Shown: piece after piece, positions 25,505 through 33,794 of the stretch
Numbering within the stretch: the stretch's first letter is position 1
How the letters are laid out: each line of letters opens with the position of its first letter
Source: Solirubrobacteraceae bacterium
GTDB taxonomy: Bacteria; Actinomycetota; Thermoleophilia; Solirubrobacterales; Solirubrobacteraceae
Assembly (NCBI GenBank): GCA_017882375.1
Contig: JADGPP010000021.1
Coordinates: 1-46,417, forward strand
Length of the DNA: 46,417 nucleotides
Direction of reading: 5' to 3'
Translations under genes and position numbers: made by a program
Notes under the pieces: model-generated
Told to the model about the DNA's origin: nothing
Database searches by the model: none
What the model saw: the letters and a program-made list of their open reading frames with translations, nothing else

Positions 25505-25824
25505 AGGAGGTCACCAGCGGACATAGAGATGTCGCACAGCGAACACCCGCGGAAAACCCACTGTGAGCAGCGCAAGCCCGGTGATCCAGCCGAACCGAGG
25601 GGGTCTCGCAGACAGTCCCGCAAACGGTCTCGCAAGCGGTCCCACAGACGGTCTCGCAAACGGTCCTCGACGTTCATGGCCGTCCCCCTCGTGCCGCGCC
25701 CGTGCGCGACTGTGCAGGGCGAAACGGGCGACTGCGCGAAAGCGGCGGGGAACCGCAGACGGACCCAGTGAAGGCACCTGAAGCGGTCCCTGAGACGGTC
25801 CCTGAAACGGTCCTTGCGCGTCAT
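25501..25824 (-). CDS. Putative 107-residue protein with RDRL/RDRF repeats
   Basis: ATG 25824 overlaps the PP-loop gene stop (ATGA) and the TGA overlaps the coupling-ATPase ATG (ATGA), the same junction style as most of the operon. The product begins MTRKDRFRDRLRDRFR and has a second repeat block at about 53-74 (EDRLRDRLWDRLRDRL), both encoded by 12-bp tandem repeats in the same frame. It has six cysteines (17, 37, 71, 86, 94, 97). Function unknown; the repeats would form highly charged helices. A rival frame (ending at 25511) has a hydrophobic C-terminus and similar codon statistics, so which is translated is uncertain. Confidence 0.4.
   Translation of the reverse strand: MTRKDRFRDRLRDRFRCLHWVRLRFPAAFAQSPVSPCTVAHGRGTRGTAMNVEDRLRDRLWDRLRDRLRDCLRDPLGSAGSPGLRCSQWVFRGCSLCDISMSAGDLL
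25601..25669. repeat. 12-bp tandem repeat array 1
   Basis: Five to six diverged copies of a 12-bp unit close to CGGTCTCGCAAA, in phase from 25601 (units at 25601, 25613, 25625, 25637, 25649, 25661). The period is a multiple of three, so it is compatible with coding (RDRL on the minus strand) as well as with iteron-like protein binding. Confidence 0.8.
25772..25819. repeat. 12-bp tandem repeat array 2
   Basis: Three copies of a related unit (CGGTCCCTGAGA, CGGTCCCTGAAA, CGGTCCTTGCGC at 25784-25819) preceded by a partial copy. The spacing from array 1 keeps the same reading frame. It ends directly beside the start of the 107-residue frame. Confidence 0.75.
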
Positions 25825-26837
25825 CGCTGCGCACTCCGCCTGCCTGCGCAACTCGCTCCCCGCCGTGATCGCCTCGACCGTGCGGGGCCACGCTGGCGGG
25901 CCTCGCACGATTCGCACAGCAGCCCCGGCCGCTCACGCGAGACCTCCCCCGCACGGTTGCCGTGAACGTCGTAGCCGCCCCACCGGCACCAGCGCACCCC
26001 GGCCGCCTGGGCTTCTACCTCGAGCGCTTCGATCCCGGCGAACCACTCCGGGTAGAGCGCCTTGAGCATCTCACGCTCGCCGGGTGCGGCGAACGCTCCG
26101 CAGTTGCACTCGCCGCTTCGAAACAGCAGAGCGGCGGCGGGCGACTCCGGGATCTCATGCCGGTGGCGATAGGCGAGCATCTCCTCGTTTGACCAGTCGA
26201 TGACCGGGCAGGCGAACACCGCCGCCCGCCCGGCCTCGCGGGTGATCGCCTCGCGCTTTGCCCTGCGCCTTGACTCCGCTCGTCTGATGCCGGAGAGGAA
26301 CAGGACACGAGCGCGGCGAGGGTGCCCGACCTTGCTCTCGCGGAGCAGAGCCATGATCTGGCGTTCCTTCAGTCGGTTGTATGCGCGGCCGTGCGCGCCA
26401 GGGCCAGGGAATCCGTGCGGGACCTGGCCGAGCTCGCCACCAGAAGCCCGGCCGTGCTCACGCTCGTCGCGAGCGATGAACGCGTCGACCGAAAGGCCAG
26501 GATCAGCGTCCGTCGCGGCGATGAACCTTGCCCACCACACGAGGTCGCCCATCACCATGTGGCGGTAGGTGTCCCCGGCGTGCAGAATCCGCAGAGGCTT
26601 CCCGAGCCACTTCGCGTAGTCCTCGACGAATTCAGCGACCCCGGGCACTGCGGTCCCGGTGTCGATCCAGGCGAGGCCGTCGTAGTGCTCGCGACAGCGA
26701 TGCGCGAGCACCGTCGAGTCGTTGCCACCGCTGAAGAGACACCACGCGGCGACCGGCTCGTGCTCGGCTCGCGCGAGGGCGACGATCTCGTCGGGATCAA
26801 CTACGAGGCTCGGGGCCTCGCCTACGCGGGCGCTCAT
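25821..26837 (-). CDS. PP-loop (PAPS-reductase-like) protein of the mobile element
   Basis: 338 residues. SGGNDS at 36-41 is a PP-loop variant (Asn for the usual Lys). DGLAWIDTGTAVPG and a later LSGIRRAESRRR follow the phosphoadenylylsulfate-reductase pattern. C-terminal CNC and CESC pairs could bind a metal or Fe-S cluster. Related proteins are common in actinophages and plasmids, where the substrate is unknown. ATG overlaps the cytosine methyltransferase stop (ATGA) and the stop overlaps the next frame. It is not closely similar to the SspD protein in this window and lacks a nearby desulfurase of its own. Confidence 0.75.
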   Translation of the reverse strand: MSARVGEAPSLVVDPDEIVALARAEHEPVAAWCLFSGGNDSTVLAHRCREHYDGLAWIDTGTAVPGVAEFVEDYAKWLGKPLRILHAGDTYRHMVMGDLVWWARFIAATDADPGLSVDAFIARDEREHGRASGGELGQVPHGFPGPGAHGRAYNRLKERQIMALLRESKVGHPRRARVLFLSGIRRAESRRRAKREAITREAGRAAVFACPVIDWSNEEMLAYRHRHEIPESPAAALLFRSGECNCGAFAAPGEREMLKALYPEWFAGIEALEVEAQAAGVRWCRWGGYDVHGNRAGEVSRERPGLLCESCEARQRGPARSRRSRRGASCAGRRSAQR

Positions 26838-28486
26838 TTATGACTCCTTCGTCGTGATCTGCGGACGCGTTTGCTGGGCGCGGTGGCTTGCTCGAGCACG
26901 CGGTGCGCGAGCGGCGGCGGGACCGCGTTGCCGACTTGCTCGAACTGGCGGGTCCGTGCTACCTGCCACGGGTAGCCGGGCGGGAAACCCTGGAGGGCCG
27001 CTGCCTGCTCGACGGTCACCCGGACGGCGTTGGCACCGCGGCGCCCCTGGTAGCGGCCGGGAGGATCTCCAGCGTTCTCCTTGTGGCCGGGAGGATGGAC
27101 TCGCCGGTCGCAAGCGACGGTCGTCGCGGGCCGCTCGCCCGCCCAAATCGGCGTGCCCTTCGCCGAGCGGGCTGCGAGCATCGTCGGCGCGGGCTGGCTG
27201 ATCCGTCGGGGCCGCGCGCGGCGCTGGCGAGTCTCATACGTGCAGGGCACCCACTCGACCTTGTTGGCCTGGTGCCCGAAATGAACAATCGGCGCGGGCT
27301 CCCCGGTCGCGCGGATCGAGGCGTTCGCTTGGGTGCCGTTGCGCCAGGCCCAGCCGCCGCGCTCGACACCCTGACCAGGCGGGAGCTGGCGGCCGACGAG
27401 CGCACCGCCCCTGGAGCGGCGCGTGGTGACGAGTGTCGGTGCTGGCCGCTCCGTCGTCCAATCCGGTGCAGCCGAAGGCTCCTTCGGGTTGACGTCGTGC
27501 GCTTGCCAGCGGTTGACTCTCGTCGTGACCGCTTGCGCCGGTGCCTCGGTCGGATCAAAGCCCTCCTCGATCCGCTGGCCGCTGCGGCGGATCTGCACGC
27601 ATGGCTTGCGTGTCCAGGACCGTGTTCGGGCTGTGAGCGTCGGTGCGGGATTGCAAGCAGGTCGGCGATCGCGCTTGCGGTACGGGCCGGTGTCCGTCTT
27701 GCTCGGAGCGTTGCTCGGCGTGTCGGTGCGGCGCGGGAACCCGACTTCCTCGCCGGTCGCCCAGCCGAGCGCCTCGGCCATGCTGACCCACGGCAGAAGC
27801 GCGGCCTCGTCCTCGGGGGTGTCTTTGCGGCGCGGGTTGTAAGAGCGGTGCGTCGGCTCGGGAAGGCTCATCGGCCCGTCGAGCGACGCGATCAGGAACG
27901 CCCGTTTACGGGTCTGTGGCACCCCGTAGCGCTCGGCGCTGAGAATCCCTGCGGCGGTGTGGTAGCCGTGAGCGGACAGGAGGCTCGCGAAGATCGTCCA
28001 CAGCTCCAACACGGCTGGGACCTGCTCCAGCGCGACCCACCTCGGCTTCAACCTCAGCGCGAATTGAGGCGGCTCGACCGTGAGAAGTGACCTGGAGTCT
28101 CGGCATTTCGCGAGCTGGGCGGCGCGGCTGTCGTGGCCGGAGGCGAGCTCGTGGGCACACGCGATCACCAGCGGCTTGTCCTCGCGACCGAGGCCCTTGC
28201 CCGCGGAGGAATACGCCTGGCATGGAGGGGAGCCAATGAGCCCCCATACCGGCTTGAACCGCAGCGGATCGAGCGCGGTCACGTCGGCCTGCAGGCACTC
28301 GTGCCCGGCGGCGCGAGCGGTCGCGCAGGCGTGAGGATCGGTCTCTATCCCGAGGGCGCTCAGGCCGAGCATGCGAAGCCCCTCCGCCCAGCCGCCCGCG
28401 CCAGCGAACAGGTCCAAGATCTTCCCGGGCTGCTTGCTGGCGCGGCGGCTCGTGCGAGAGGCCGTCGTCTTCCTTGACTTTGGCAT
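26834..28486 (-). CDS. DNA (cytosine-5) methyltransferase
   Basis: 550 residues. Motif I LDLFAGAGGW (24-33), motif IV GSPPCQAYS with C89, motif VI LEQV (E154; EQV instead of the usual ENV), motif VIII QTRKR (191-195) and motif X QVGNAVPP (517-524). The large region between motifs VIII and X (about 220-480) contains six PAPT-like repeats and must hold the target recognition domain. GAAAGGA precedes the ATG. The stop overlaps the PP-loop gene. No cognate nuclease is adjacent, so it is likely an orphan, protective enzyme. Confidence 0.88.
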   Translation of the reverse strand: MPKSRKTTASRTSRRASKQPGKILDLFAGAGGWAEGLRMLGLSALGIETDPHACATARAAGHECLQADVTALDPLRFKPVWGLIGSPPCQAYSSAGKGLGREDKPLVIACAHELASGHDSRAAQLAKCRDSRSLLTVEPPQFALRLKPRWVALEQVPAVLELWTIFASLLSAHGYHTAAGILSAERYGVPQTRKRAFLIASLDGPMSLPEPTHRSYNPRRKDTPEDEAALLPWVSMAEALGWATGEEVGFPRRTDTPSNAPSKTDTGPYRKRDRRPACNPAPTLTARTRSWTRKPCVQIRRSGQRIEEGFDPTEAPAQAVTTRVNRWQAHDVNPKEPSAAPDWTTERPAPTLVTTRRSRGGALVGRQLPPGQGVERGGWAWRNGTQANASIRATGEPAPIVHFGHQANKVEWVPCTYETRQRRARPRRISQPAPTMLAARSAKGTPIWAGERPATTVACDRRVHPPGHKENAGDPPGRYQGRRGANAVRVTVEQAAALQGFPPGYPWQVARTRQFEQVGNAVPPPLAHRVLEQATAPSKRVRRSRRRSHK

Positions 28487-28559
28487 CGAGATTCCTTTCT
28501 CGAATGGGCGCTGATGACTTCTCCGCGCACGGTTGACATGAGCTTGTAGGCCAGGTCCC

Positions 28560-29747
28560 TCATTTCTGGGCCGCTGGCGGCTGGGCGTAGCCGTAGATCG
28601 GGGCGCTCTGACCTGCGTTGGTCGCTTCGGCGGGCTTGAACGGGCCGACGACGGTTACGTGGTTTGAGTAGTTCCCGTCGATCGTGGTGATTCGCCCATC
28701 GCGGGAGACGCGACTGACGATCCCGACGTGATCGCTGGCTTCTGGCCCTTCGCCGTAGAAGACAAGGTCGCCCGGCGCAGGCGTCGCGGTAGCTGGGAGC
28801 ACCTTCCCGCCGTGTTCCTTGACCCATGTGTAAAGGGACCCGGAGTAGCCGTAGGTGGCGGTCGCGCCGGGCAACGGAACCCCGGCGTGCTGCCACACCC
28901 AGGCGGCGAACAGCGAGCACCATTCCTCGCACGGCCCGTACTTCGTGCAGTTGGACCTTTCGGGGCTCTCGCCCGTGCCGATCTGGCTTTCCGCGACCTT
29001 GACGATCTGCGAGCTGCTCGCGGCTTCAGGTGAGAATGTGCTTGCTTCGCAGCCGCCGGTGCTGACGGGTTCGGCGAGCGGCGGGCTCGTCGGCGCCGGG
29101 GCACCGTTGCCGGTGAATCCATACTGCACGGCCCTGGCCATCACCTCTTCGGCGTAGCTGACCGTCGCGTCGCCACACGCGCCGTAGTAGCTGCACGCGG
29201 CCTGGTGATATTCGGCGAACGAGCCGCCGGTCGCCGGTGCGCCCTTGTCTTCACGGAGGATTCGCGCCGCGGTGTAGATCGCGTCGGCGGGATCGTTGAT
29301 CGACGGCGCCTTGCCGGGGTGCGCGGAGACCTCGTACTGTTCCCAAAGCGTGGGGCCGCCACCCGGGCTGCACGCGCTGCCACGGACGTAAGCGATCTGC
29401 ATAGGCCCCGCGCACCCGGCCGAGTTCGTTCCGGCGCAGTCGCCGTTGCCGCACTCCTGCGCGCCGATCGATGCGAGAAAGCTCCAGTCGATATTGAACT
29501 TCGCGCCGGCCTGCTCATAAAGGCGCAGCCGTTGCGGTGGGATGTTCTGACGGGCATAGGCGGAGGGCGTCGGCCCTATGGACGGAAGTGCCGCTTCGGT
29601 GTTCGACTGGCAGGCACCGAAGCTCGCACCGACTATCGCGACGACGAGCCCGAAGATCGCGACCAGCACAAGGCCGCTGCTCCCGAACCCGGCCATCAGC
29701 CACAGCCACAGGGTCTTCCGCCCGCGTCGAGATGCGCCGCCGGACAT
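28560..29747 (-). CDS. SLT lysozyme-like + CHAP peptidoglycan hydrolase (VirB1-type)
   Basis: 395 residues. A membrane segment (14-42) anchors the protein. A lytic-transglycosylase-like domain follows (SFLASIGAQECGNGDC with E98; GCAGPMQIAY). The C-terminus is a CHAP/NlpC-type amidase: C277 in CEEWCSLFAAWVW, H340 in ASDHVGIVSRV, and DGNYSNHV. It opens the wall for the conjugation channel, a standard part of Gram-positive type IV systems (compare TcpG/TcpI and Tn916 Orf14). The start overlaps the upstream gene stop by one base (TGATG). A 73-base spacer separates it from the methyltransferase. Confidence 0.88.
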   Translation of the reverse strand: MSGGASRRGRKTLWLWLMAGFGSSGLVLVAIFGLVVAIVGASFGACQSNTEAALPSIGPTPSAYARQNIPPQRLRLYEQAGAKFNIDWSFLASIGAQECGNGDCAGTNSAGCAGPMQIAYVRGSACSPGGGPTLWEQYEVSAHPGKAPSINDPADAIYTAARILREDKGAPATGGSFAEYHQAACSYYGACGDATVSYAEEVMARAVQYGFTGNGAPAPTSPPLAEPVSTGGCEASTFSPEAASSSQIVKVAESQIGTGESPERSNCTKYGPCEEWCSLFAAWVWQHAGVPLPGATATYGYSGSLYTWVKEHGGKVLPATATPAPGDLVFYGEGPEASDHVGIVSRVSRDGRITTIDGNYSNHVTVVGPFKPAEATNAGQSAPIYGYAQPPAAQK

Positions 29748-30292
29748 CAGGCGCCGCCCAATCCGCTGACGAGCAATCGACTCCCGTGGCGTTCCAGAAG
29801 CAGCGCGATCGGATAATCGACGGGTCCGCCATCGTTGATGACGGCCGTCACTCCGATCAGGCCGGCTGGCGCCTTCGCCGTGTGCAGCTCAACCACACGC
29901 GGGTGGCTCGCTCTCATGCTCGGCGAGACTCGTGGCACGGAGCCGGCGAGTGAACGTGTGAGCGCGCTGGTCGCCTCCTTCACTCCCGTGGCCCGGCTGT
30001 GGCCGTAGATGTAGCCGAGATAACCGTGGAGGAACACACGGGCAGCACGCTCGGCCGCGCCGGTCGGGGCGACCGAGACGCGGCTCCCGCTGGGCGCCTG
30101 GGGCGTCTGTTGAGGGCGAGCACCGTTGCGGGGATCCGCGGCGGCGTGCGGTGACGGGGCGCCCGGCGCCGTGAAGGCGAGCAACAGCGTGGCGGCGATC
30201 GCCACCGCCGCGACAACGGCAAGAGCCGCGCCTCGCTCGTGCTCCACGATCGGGCGGTCGCGCTGCCGACGAATCCAGGAGCCCGTGCTCAT
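29747..30292 (-). CDS. VirB8/TcpC-like conjugation membrane protein
   Basis: 181 residues. A short cytoplasmic N-terminus and one membrane helix (about 22-42) are followed by a Pro-rich linker and a small alpha/beta domain with RAARVFLHGYLGYIYGH and IALLLERHGSRLLVSGL. This is the NTF2-like periplasmic/extracellular fold of VirB8 and TcpC. It is probably a channel scaffold. Start overlaps the methyltransferase stop by 4 bases. Confidence 0.6.
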   Translation of the reverse strand: MSTGSWIRRQRDRPIVEHERGAALAVVAAVAIAATLLLAFTAPGAPSPHAAADPRNGARPQQTPQAPSGSRVSVAPTGAAERAARVFLHGYLGYIYGHSRATGVKEATSALTRSLAGSVPRVSPSMRASHPRVVELHTAKAPAGLIGVTAVINDGGPVDYPIALLLERHGSRLLVSGLGGA

Positions 30293-31479
30293 CGCCCGAT
30301 CTCCCGGCCTGCCAGGGTCAGGCGCTTGCGCGCGAGCCGGGCCGTTTGCCCTCCTAGCTCGATCCCGAGGAAGTCACGTCCGAGGCGATGAGCGACAGCA
30401 CCAGTTGTCCCAGAGCCGCAGAACGGGTCGAGAACCAAACAGCGGCCCGTGCCGCTTTGGTGAACGCAGCTCGGTAGCCACTCAGTCTCGCCGCTTGATG
30501 CTGGGCGGCGCTCCCACGGCGAGCCGCAGACGCCGCACGCCCTCGGGGCGCTCCCGGCGAGGATGCACGGTTCGGCGAGCTTCTCGGGGAAGACGGCCTG
30601 CGCGCCGGGATAGCCACGGGCGGTGACTTGCCACCAGGATCGCCGTTGACGACCACGCCCGCCGCGCCACTGTTCGTGCTGGCCACGCTCGCCCCTTCGG
30701 TCTTGGTAAGTGAGACGACCTCGACGGGCATATCCGTTGCCTGAGCATCGGCCCCTGTCCGGTTCACGAATCGCGTCAGCGTCGTAGAAGTACCGAGGCC
30801 GCTTGGTAAGCAGGAACAGGTACTCGTGGGCGCGCGTGGGCCGGTCGCGCACGTTCTCGGGCATTGGATTCGGCTTGACCCACACCACGTCGGAGCGAAG
30901 CCACCACCCGCGCTGCTGCAGCGCGAACGCGACTCGCCAAGGAATGCCGACAAGGTCCTTCGGCTTGAGACCGAAAGGCGTCGCCGGTCGCTCTCCCATC
31001 TCACGGCTCGGGAGCTTGTGATCGCGCGCCCGTGAAGTTCGTCCACCGGAGGTGTATGAGTCACCGAGGTTCAACCACAGGGTCCCATCGGGCCGCAGAA
31101 CCCGTTGCACCTCGGCAAGGACGGTGACTAGATGCTCGACATACAGCTCTGGGGTCGGCTCGAGCCCGAGGCATCCTCGCCATGCCTCGCATCGCCGACA
31201 GAACCGGCCTCCATGTAGTCCGGCGTGACCCTGGCGCGCATCGACGCCCAGACGCGATCGCGAGCGGCTCTCGGACGCCGGGCGCATGTCGGCGCGGCGA
31301 CCGCGGCACACATCACCCCAGCGGTGCCGGCAGTCAGGCTTGCCGTCCCACGTAGACGCCGGCAGGCCATAGTCCCGAAGGCCCCAATAAGGCGGGCTCG
31401 TTACACAGGTTTGAGCCCAATTGTCAGGCAGCTCGCGTAGAAGTGTCAGTGCGTCTCCGTGTTCGATGCGCCAGCTCAT
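30289..31479 (-). CDS. DNA methyltransferase, beta class (SPPYW type)
   Basis: 396 residues. Motif IV TSPPYWGLRDYG (28-39) comes before motif I DPFCGSGTTG (351-360). SPPYW is frequent in N4-cytosine enzymes, but N6-adenine cannot be excluded. VLRPDGTLWLNLGDSY and the SDVVWVKPNPMPENVRDR block match site-specific enzymes found in actinophages and ICEs. It is embedded in the transfer operon between the VirB6-like and VirB8-like genes (4-base overlaps on both sides), so it is expressed together with the channel. Confidence 0.87.
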   Translation of the reverse strand: MSWRIEHGDALTLLRELPDNWAQTCVTSPPYWGLRDYGLPASTWDGKPDCRHRWGDVCRGRRADMRPASESRSRSRLGVDARQGHAGLHGGRFCRRCEAWRGCLGLEPTPELYVEHLVTVLAEVQRVLRPDGTLWLNLGDSYTSGGRTSRARDHKLPSREMGERPATPFGLKPKDLVGIPWRVAFALQQRGWWLRSDVVWVKPNPMPENVRDRPTRAHEYLFLLTKRPRYFYDADAIREPDRGRCSGNGYARRGRLTYQDRRGERGQHEQWRGGRGRQRRSWWQVTARGYPGAQAVFPEKLAEPCILAGSAPRACGVCGSPWERRPASSGETEWLPSCVHQSGTGRCLVLDPFCGSGTTGAVAHRLGRDFLGIELGGQTARLARKRLTLAGREIGR

Positions 31480-33794
31480 GGCGAGTCGTCTCCTTGGGTC
31501 GCGGGGTCAGAAGCGGCGTTGGTCTCGCGCGCTCGCAGGAGCACCTGGACGGGCTCATCTGCCGGAGGCTCAGCGGGGATCGACGACGGCGCGACGCGGC
31601 CGGAGTCCGGTGCGTCTCGCTCGGGCCGTGGTGCATCTGCCGCAGGCCACGGCGCGCTCCCGGTGTGCGGTGCTGGAGCGTCGGCGGAGGTCGCTGCAAC
31701 GCGCGGCGGTGGAGCGCTCGGCGCTGGCAGCGTTGGAAGCTCGACGACCTGGCCACCGGGACCTGTCGGCGACGTCTCTTCGGCTGGCGGCACGCTCGGG
31801 ATCGGCGACGCAGGCGGGCTCGCCTCGGCCGATGCAGGACCCGGCTGGCCTTGATCGGGCTCGCGCTCGGCCGCCGCTGGTATGTCGACCGCGGGAGCCA
31901 CCGATGTGCCTGGCGGCGAGCTGCCAGCCGTCTCGGCGTCGGGGTCGTCCGGGATCTCACCGGGCGCTTGTGCGTCGACGGGCGCGGGCGATTCGCCGCT
32001 TGGGCTCGGCGATGGTGAGCCCCCGCCTCCGGGCGGTGCATCCCCAGACGGCGGGGCTTCGCCGGAAGGCGGCGTTTCGCTTGGCGGGGGCGAACCCTCG
32101 CCTTCCGGTGGCGCTTCGTCTCCTGACGGCGGTTCGCTCTGCGATGGCGGAGCTTCACCCGGGGATGGCGAGCTCGGCGCGGCTGTGACTGGCGCGGGCT
32201 GATGGTGAGAGCGCGCCATCCTGGCAAGGCGCGTCGTGTAGTACAGGGTCTGCAGACGGTTCGTGGCGTCTTGGGCCGCCTTCGGACCGACCGTTGCCGC
32301 GAGGAAATCGGCGGTGAGACGATTGCGCTGCAGGAAGACCGTCCACATGAACGCGGCTTGCAGAGCGAACGCGAGCAGCCATCCGAGGTTGCTTGTGGCG
32401 TCCGCTAGCGCCTGAGAGACAGCGAGGAGCACCGCGAGAATGAGTGAGTAGACAGCCTTGCGTGCGAGGTATCCCGCGAGCTTCGACAGCCAGGTCCTGA
32501 AGAACTCGTGACCTCTGCCGGGGAATATCCCGATGAGCAACGCGACCGGCGCGAACCCGAGCGCCGTCAACAGGAGGATCTGCGCGAGGATGACGCTGAA
32601 CGCGAGTGCCCCCAGCAATAGGAACGCGCCCATCTCGCCGAGAAAGATCACGATTGAGAGCAGCAGCCGCTGGTACTGGCCGCCCTTGTCCATCGCTTCG
32701 GCGGCGGGCTTGTCCTGTTCGCCTAGTGGGTATGTGCCGTTCGTCTTTGCAGGGTCTGAGGCGGGGAGCGCTGCGGCGTCTCCCTTTTCGAGCGCTTCGT
32801 GCTCGCTGTTGCGGCGGTGTGACTGGTAGGGGAAGGCGAGGAAGTGAGGCGCGTACTTGTTCTTGTCGTTTACGCACGTCTTGCCCTGCGCGTGGACTTC
32901 GGTCGCGGTTTCCAGCTGGCTCGCCAGGCGCGAGTCTTCGGCCGGGCTGCTGCTGAGGGGCCTCACCGCCACGGAGCGCGCCTTGCCGTTCGTGGTGGTC
33001 GTGCAGTGCTCGAGCCCGCCGAAGTCAAGGACGGTCCAGGGGTTCAGGACCAGGAGTTCGAAGAGCTGGTTGCTTGCGCCGAGCTTTGCCTGGGATTCGT
33101 TGCCGACGCTGCCCTGGTTGGTCAGCGACAAAAGGGCGGTCGAGAGCTGGTTTGAGAGCCTGCTCGCCGGACCTATCGTGCGTTCGGGCTGGGTGACAAT
33201 CCCGATCGCCAGGACGAAGTACAGAAGCGACACGGCGAGCGCGCCGGCGGTCTCGGTATAGCGGCGCTGCACAAGCGCCTTCCACATCGCCCAGCAGCCG
33301 AGTACGACGACCATCGCGACGAGCCACGGGGCACCAAACGTGCTCGCGTACAGGTTGTGAATCGCGGTGGATACCGGCGTGAGCGCGCCCGAGCCGGGGG
33401 TCCCGTTGCCGTTGAGGAGATCGAGGTTGAACGCGAAAGCGAACACCGTGATCACCGCGTAGGCGAGGAACGCCGTGATCATCCAAATGACCTGCGCGAT
33501 GAAGTACGCGATCAATGGCGCGACACCAGAGACGTCGACGCCGCTGGTCAGCCCGACGCTGATCGCGGGGAAGTACTGGTCGAGCTGATAGTTGACGAGC
33601 GGGTAGCGTTCGAGCAGGCCACCCGCGGGGATCTGCGGCGCCGGGCCGATATTGCCGTACACGTCGTTCGCGACGGCGGAGGGGCCGGCGAGCAGCACCA
33701 GCAGCGCCGCGAACCCGAGAACGCCAAGGACCGTTTTCCGTCGCGGTCGCCTGGGCAGGAGCCGTTGGAGTGCCGGGCGGCGGGCGCTTTTCAT
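31476..33794 (-). CDS. VirB6/TrbL-like membrane protein with a proline-rich tail
   Basis: 772 residues. A basic N-terminus and signal-like helix (about 20-42) are followed by several membrane segments (around 88-118, 150-170, 185-200, and a cluster within 380-490), typical of VirB6/TrbL channel proteins. From about residue 533 to the end the protein is a 240-residue Pro/Ser/Gly/Ala-rich, acidic, disordered tail. The segment LVQRRYTETAG resembles LVNRRYTELAV in the VirB2-like protein. Overlaps of 4 bases at both ends tie it to VirB4 and the methyltransferase. Confidence 0.8.
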   Translation of the reverse strand: MKSARRPALQRLLPRRPRRKTVLGVLGFAALLVLLAGPSAVANDVYGNIGPAPQIPAGGLLERYPLVNYQLDQYFPAISVGLTSGVDVSGVAPLIAYFIAQVIWMITAFLAYAVITVFAFAFNLDLLNGNGTPGSGALTPVSTAIHNLYASTFGAPWLVAMVVVLGCWAMWKALVQRRYTETAGALAVSLLYFVLAIGIVTQPERTIGPASRLSNQLSTALLSLTNQGSVGNESQAKLGASNQLFELLVLNPWTVLDFGGLEHCTTTTNGKARSVAVRPLSSSPAEDSRLASQLETATEVHAQGKTCVNDKNKYAPHFLAFPYQSHRRNSEHEALEKGDAAALPASDPAKTNGTYPLGEQDKPAAEAMDKGGQYQRLLLSIVIFLGEMGAFLLLGALAFSVILAQILLLTALGFAPVALLIGIFPGRGHEFFRTWLSKLAGYLARKAVYSLILAVLLAVSQALADATSNLGWLLAFALQAAFMWTVFLQRNRLTADFLAATVGPKAAQDATNRLQTLYYTTRLARMARSHHQPAPVTAAPSSPSPGEAPPSQSEPPSGDEAPPEGEGSPPPSETPPSGEAPPSGDAPPGGGGSPSPSPSGESPAPVDAQAPGEIPDDPDAETAGSSPPGTSVAPAVDIPAAAEREPDQGQPGPASAEASPPASPIPSVPPAEETSPTGPGGQVVELPTLPAPSAPPPRVAATSADAPAPHTGSAPWPAADAPRPERDAPDSGRVAPSSIPAEPPADEPVQVLLRARETNAASDPATQGDDSP

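Noticed and set aside
25511-25954. Alternative minus-strand frame through the 12-bp repeats with a hydrophobic C-terminus
   Set aside because: Not fully excluded, but it lacks a good start and the ATGA junctions of the chosen frame. Kept only as a rival in the entry for 25501-25824.
28360-28563. Minus-strand frame starting at an ATGA overlap with the SLT-CHAP stop
   Set aside because: Most of it overlaps the cytosine methyltransferase in another frame, with basic, low-complexity sequence. Only the first ~25 residues lie in free DNA.
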